Source: Lucifuga dentata (lineage: Eukaryota; Chordata; Actinopteri; Ophidiiformes; Bythitidae). From it: a stretch of DNA of 64,000 nucleotides. This document shows positions 61,301 to 64,000 of the stretch, one piece after another; positions within the stretch are counted from its first letter, which is position 1, and each line of letters opens with the position of its first letter. The notes beneath the pieces were generated by a model. That model did no database searches. It was not told the DNA's origin and was given only the letters and a program-made list of their open reading frames with translations. The stretch is from positions 65,903 to 129,902 of the forward strand of contig VXCM01000054.1 of NCBI GenBank assembly GCA_014773175.1, in the 5' to 3' direction. A program made the translations under genes and the position numbers.

Positions 61301-63923
61301 GTTTGAGTCCAATATATGTAATCAGTAATGTTACATTACTGACAACCTTTTGCCAAAATATACTATGGGAGCGGTAAATATTAGCATTTTTTTTCAACCC
61401 TCCAGACTGCCACACACTTCATTTCAGTAAACAATAAAAAAATCAGCTTGTGGAGACTTGATGCGTGCTTGAGATAAGTAATTGATCACAACAACATGGT
61501 TCAGTCTGGTTGAGTCAGACTTGGTTACGTTTTCCTCCTTGGAGCATTTCATTTGGGCAGGTCTGAACGCAGCCACTGTGGAGCATTTTGTTTGGTGAGA
61601 ACATGATTTGAGTTTATTCTAAACAACTCACAACTGTTCACAGCAAATCAAAGAGATGCTGTGAAACGGTTGCAACCTGTCAAGCTTTCTTCACATTAAA
61701 ATGTTGAAGGTTTTACATCCTCAATCCATGCTCCATTGCCATGTTCAACCACTAAAGGCAGCACATCTTGAAATTCTGCTTTTAGCTGACATACTTTTGG
61801 TTAGTTTTCTGTCAAAATGATGACTGAGTAGGAACATATGCCAAGCCTGTCGTTCATGTTCATATTGTTTCCCTACGTCTTCCTGTTTTGATTTTCTTTT
61901 TCCCACCCAGACATCACTAATCAATGAGTAGAGCGAGTGTTCTCTCATGGCTTTTGCTGATATTTTGGTTTGCATGAATTTTTCCTGTGTGAAATCAAAC
62001 ACAAAGTAAACGCAACCAAATTAATAACTCAATCACTGATTCGGATCAGAGAAAAGAAACTATCGGTATGAAAGCGACTCTAATCTGACGAAACTGATAA
62101 ATCAAAACAAGTAGTGCTGAAATTATTAAATGATTAGTCAGATTAACACAAAACAAAATTTATCAATGACCATTATTGCAATTGATTAATCCTGCCAAAA
62201 AGTTTCAAGTGACAGCTTCTCAAATGTGAGGATTTGTTTGTTTTATTATTGTAAATGACAAACTTTGGGATTTTTGACTATTAGTCAGACAAACTAAGCA
62301 AATTTCAGATTTCATCACTTGTGCTCTGGTAAACTGATGTGGGGAATTTATCATGATTTTATTTTATAATACTATATGATTAATAAAATATATAATTGCT
62401 GAATAATCAATAACTAAAATAATATTTTGTTACAGTATTAACAATGCTATTAAAACTTAAAAAAAATCTGCTGGTCAAAAATCTCCCATTCTCCATCTAG
62501 ATTCCATTGTGTGCCATCTTAATGGGTTTTATCCTTGGGGGAGAGTGTTATATTTGCTGCATCTTTCTCCGTGAGTGTAGTGTTGCATGGAGGAACAACC
62601 ACTGACTCAACATTCATAAGATCTATTTCACAGGCTGCTTCTTCCAGACACTCATCAGCTCACTGGAGCCTCATCCTGCCTGACTCTGCTCCAGACTAGA
62701 AATAGGTCAAAGACTAAAAGGCATTAATGATGCATTATATAACAACTGATTGCATGAGACATAACACAGTTTATAGATCTTTTATTCTCTGGATAAGATA
62801 AGATAGGGATATTTCCTTTCTTATAGAATGTTAATCTGACCACACAATTTGTTTTTCTTTCTTATAATATTGTTTTTAAAAAGCTTTTTTCCTCTGACAG
62901 AAATTTCAATTCCTGTGGTTGTGATAGAAAAGAAAATCACAGCGTTTAGATGGAAAAAATGTTACAGATTTCTCTTATGTTGTTTCGTTTCTCCTTGTGC
63001 TCCTGGTGATAAAGAAGTCGACCTCCACCCCCGAAACAAACACACACATCTCAACTGGAAATTTGCATTTAATGTGGAAAGCAGTTCAGTCACTTGATTT
63101 TGTGTGTTTCCATCCAACTGAGTGGTTCTGATAGTCGTTTGGAGAATAATAGGAGAGGAAAGGGAAAAGTGAGGCGAGGCTCTGATCATCCTGAAAGGAG
63201 AAAAGAAATTTCTGCCCTCTGATGTGATGTAGCGATGTGTTTCTTGTGTGTGTATGTGTGTGTCCTAGCATGTGTCTGGTTGCATACGTGCACGTCTGGC
63301 TGTGGCAAAGCCCTTTAGAACACAGTGTGCTGAACAGTGCAAAGAAACTATGAGGCACATAACAGCACAAAGGCTCTTTGATTCCCTGTAGCTGTAAATT
63401 ATTATCCCAAATTTAATATTCTGTTTCAGAGTACAGAAAGCCATGCAGATTCTCATTTAGCAGTGCAGGTCAGCATACAGTTCACTGGAAGAGATTATAA
63501 TAATGTGAACATTAATAGGAACATATTATACTTTTTACTATTTTCCCAAATTTTTATTATGTACGTGTTGAAGATTGTAAAAATGCAAAATTTCAGGTTG
63601 ACACCAAAAAAGAAGTTTGCTTAATGGAAATTTGTCCATCTAATTTTCCTTTGAGGCAAAGGATGAAAAATAGAATTCTACTGTAGCCACATTTTAAATA
63701 TATACACAAACCACAAACCTTTAATTAAATGAAGTTATTTTGATCATTTTTTTTTAACACTGTCTCAGGTGAACCATGTTGGAGAAGGACGCAGCACCCA
63801 GCAGGCGCCGACTGTTGTAGTGTCAGAAAGAGCAGCACCCGACCTGAAGGTGGAGAACAGCATGGTGTCTTACAGCAACGGAACAGTGAGTGTCCACAGT
63901 GAGAGAAATCCTAACAGCACCAG
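57722..63923 (+). CDS. ocln: ocln: occludin, 5' part (continues beyond the window)
   Basis: It joins 57722-58337, 58641-58844, 58916-59077 and 63769-63923, all phase-consistent; the last exon ends in a split codon and the gene runs off the right edge. The four exons give 357 residues after collapsing one assembly duplication. Occludin is a four-pass MARVEL protein of epithelial and endothelial tight junctions. Seen here: an N-terminal PPVY motif (residues 10-13), like the WW-binding PPPY of human occludin; TM1 ~72-92; a Gly/Tyr-rich first loop (~93-136); TM2 ~137-158; TM3 ~168-194; a second loop with two Cys and the conserved YLHHYC; TM4 ~253-273. The C-terminal ELL domain lies outside the window. 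Confidence 0.95.
58132..58258. other. Assembly artefact in ocln exon: 63-bp duplication around N at 58195
   Basis: 58132-58194 equals 58196-58258. As printed it shifts the frame within TM2; collapsed, LGFLVGSFSRSRAMRGCRFY reads straight through. Confidence 0.93.
58338..58640 (+). other. ocln intron 1 (coding introns counted)
   Basis: 303 bases, AT-rich. The acceptor ACTCCAAG lacks a strong pyrimidine tract, but the protein continues exactly across it. Confidence 0.8.
58641..58844 (+). CDS. ocln: ocln second coding exon (second extracellular loop)
   Basis: 204 bases, 68 codons, GIIDIIFVIGVNPMSQSSQS ... YLHHYCYMDPEE. Both loop Cys are present. Donor GTCAGC is weak. Confidence 0.94.
58845..58915 (+). 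repeat. 71-bp ocln intron made largely of a TATTC pentanucleotide microsatellite
   Basis: GTCAGC is followed by about nine TATTC units (to about 58894) and then AACTGTCTCTCTTCTCCTCAG. The repeat forms most of the intron, next to a near-minimal branch and pyrimidine region. Confidence 0.9.
58916..59077 (+). CDS. ocln: ocln third coding exon (TM4)
   Basis: 162 bases, 54 codons: AVALVLGLLVVLALSFSAYY forms TM4, then AYKTRSKIWRHGKANIYWDQ and a run to DVQDW. It matches the post-TM4 segment of occludin (KTRRKM ... NILWD). Donor GTGAGT. Confidence 0.95.
60063..60240 (-). repeat. Dispersed repeat family C, inverted fragment
   Basis: GGAAAAAGAACTCAGATCCT then CTATTTAAGTGAAAGTACTG match the reverse complement of the family's right end. 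Confidence 0.5.
61273..61475. mobile_element. Inverted-repeat family A, partial copy 7
   Basis: TTAAAGGATCATGCC, TTTTGCATGTTTGAGTCCAA and ACATTACTGACAACC form the end, followed by CCTCCAGACTGCC and ATCAGCTTGTGGAGACTTGA, as in copy 2. The far end is missing. Confidence 0.55.
62105..62440. repeat. Dispersed fish repeat with ATTAATCGATTA-type ends
   Basis: TTGCAATTGATTAATCCTGC, GACAGCTTCTCAAATGTGAG, TTGGGATTTTTGACTATTAG and TCAGACAAACTAAGC follow the order of a very widespread teleost repeat. Coding capacity none. Confidence 0.5.
63769..63923 (+). CDS. ocln: ocln fourth coding exon
   Basis: 155 bases: VNHVGEGRSTQQAPTVVVSE ... MVSYSNGTVSVHSE and ending with a split Arg codon (AG|). SYSNG aligns with the AYSSNG region of human occludin, C-terminal to the membrane domain. 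Donor GTGAGT; the next exon is beyond the window. Confidence 0.9.
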
Positions 63924-64000
63924 GTGAGTGATGGTTTATTACCTGACAAATTACAACAAGCCTGCCAGTCACTTTGCAGCGATCCTCTGAACATAGTCAC

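Larger units (their letters stand above)
59078..63768 (+). other. ocln intron 3, repeat-bearing
   Basis: 4.7 kb. It holds family C pieces (about 59.48-59.78 and, inverted, 60.06-60.24 kb), a family A fragment at 61.27-61.48 kb and a dispersed repeat at 62.1-62.44 kb. No nested gene seen. Confidence 0.8.

Overview
The window looks like teleost fish nuclear DNA. It holds large introns, many CA, GA, TTCC and trinucleotide microsatellites, Tc1-type transposon remnants, L2-type LINE debris and several dispersed repeat families. The coding exons encode vertebrate proteins with clear GT/AG splice sites. All three supported protein-coding genes are on the + strand. No rRNA, tRNA or CRISPR array was seen.

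Region 1 (about 9-38.3 kb) is kcnn1, the small-conductance calcium-activated potassium channel SK1. Coding exons lie at 13.0-13.6, 17.45-17.55, 18.5-18.9, 29.85-29.99, 30.34-30.45, 32.10-32.22, 32.607-32.615 (a 9-nt microexon), 35.34-35.41 and 37.97-38.35 kb. SK1 rather than SK2/SK3 is indicated by the residues after S1, the S5 end and the His in the outer pore, and by the optional Ala-Gln-Lys microexon in the calmodulin-binding domain. The 5' end is unresolved: the first recognised exon is open in frame upstream of the conserved Met, and a phase-compatible candidate exon lies near 9.2 kb.

Region 2 (about 38.3-49.5 kb) is the kcnn1 3' flank and the space before the next gene. It is mostly repeats and low-complexity sequence, with one unexplained 145-codon open frame near 40.8-41.3 kb.

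Region 3 (49.55-53.7 kb) is a complete marveld2 (tricellulin) coding region in five exons, followed at once by ocln (occludin), whose first four coding exons lie at 57.7-63.9 kb and which runs off the right edge. Both encode four-pass MARVEL proteins of the tight junction; tricellulin also ends in an occludin-type ELL domain. The same two genes are neighbours in mammals.

An assembly artefact must be known before using this sequence. At ten places a single N separates two exact copies of the same 61-67 bp. Four of these fall inside coding exons (two in kcnn1 exon 1, one in the last kcnn1 exon, one in the first ocln coding exon). They create false frameshifts or insertions; collapsing each pair restores continuous reading frames. 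Eleven other single Ns sit in homopolymers or dinucleotide tracts and one (8833) in unique sequence.

The rest is transposon archaeology: a seven-copy family with long terminal inverted repeats, a degenerate Tc1 transposase copy, and Tc1-like or miniature elements nested inside older repeats, one with an intact empty-site paralogue 600 bp away. I did not find an undescribed molecular system; the most informative items are the microexon, the assembly signature and the nested insertions.
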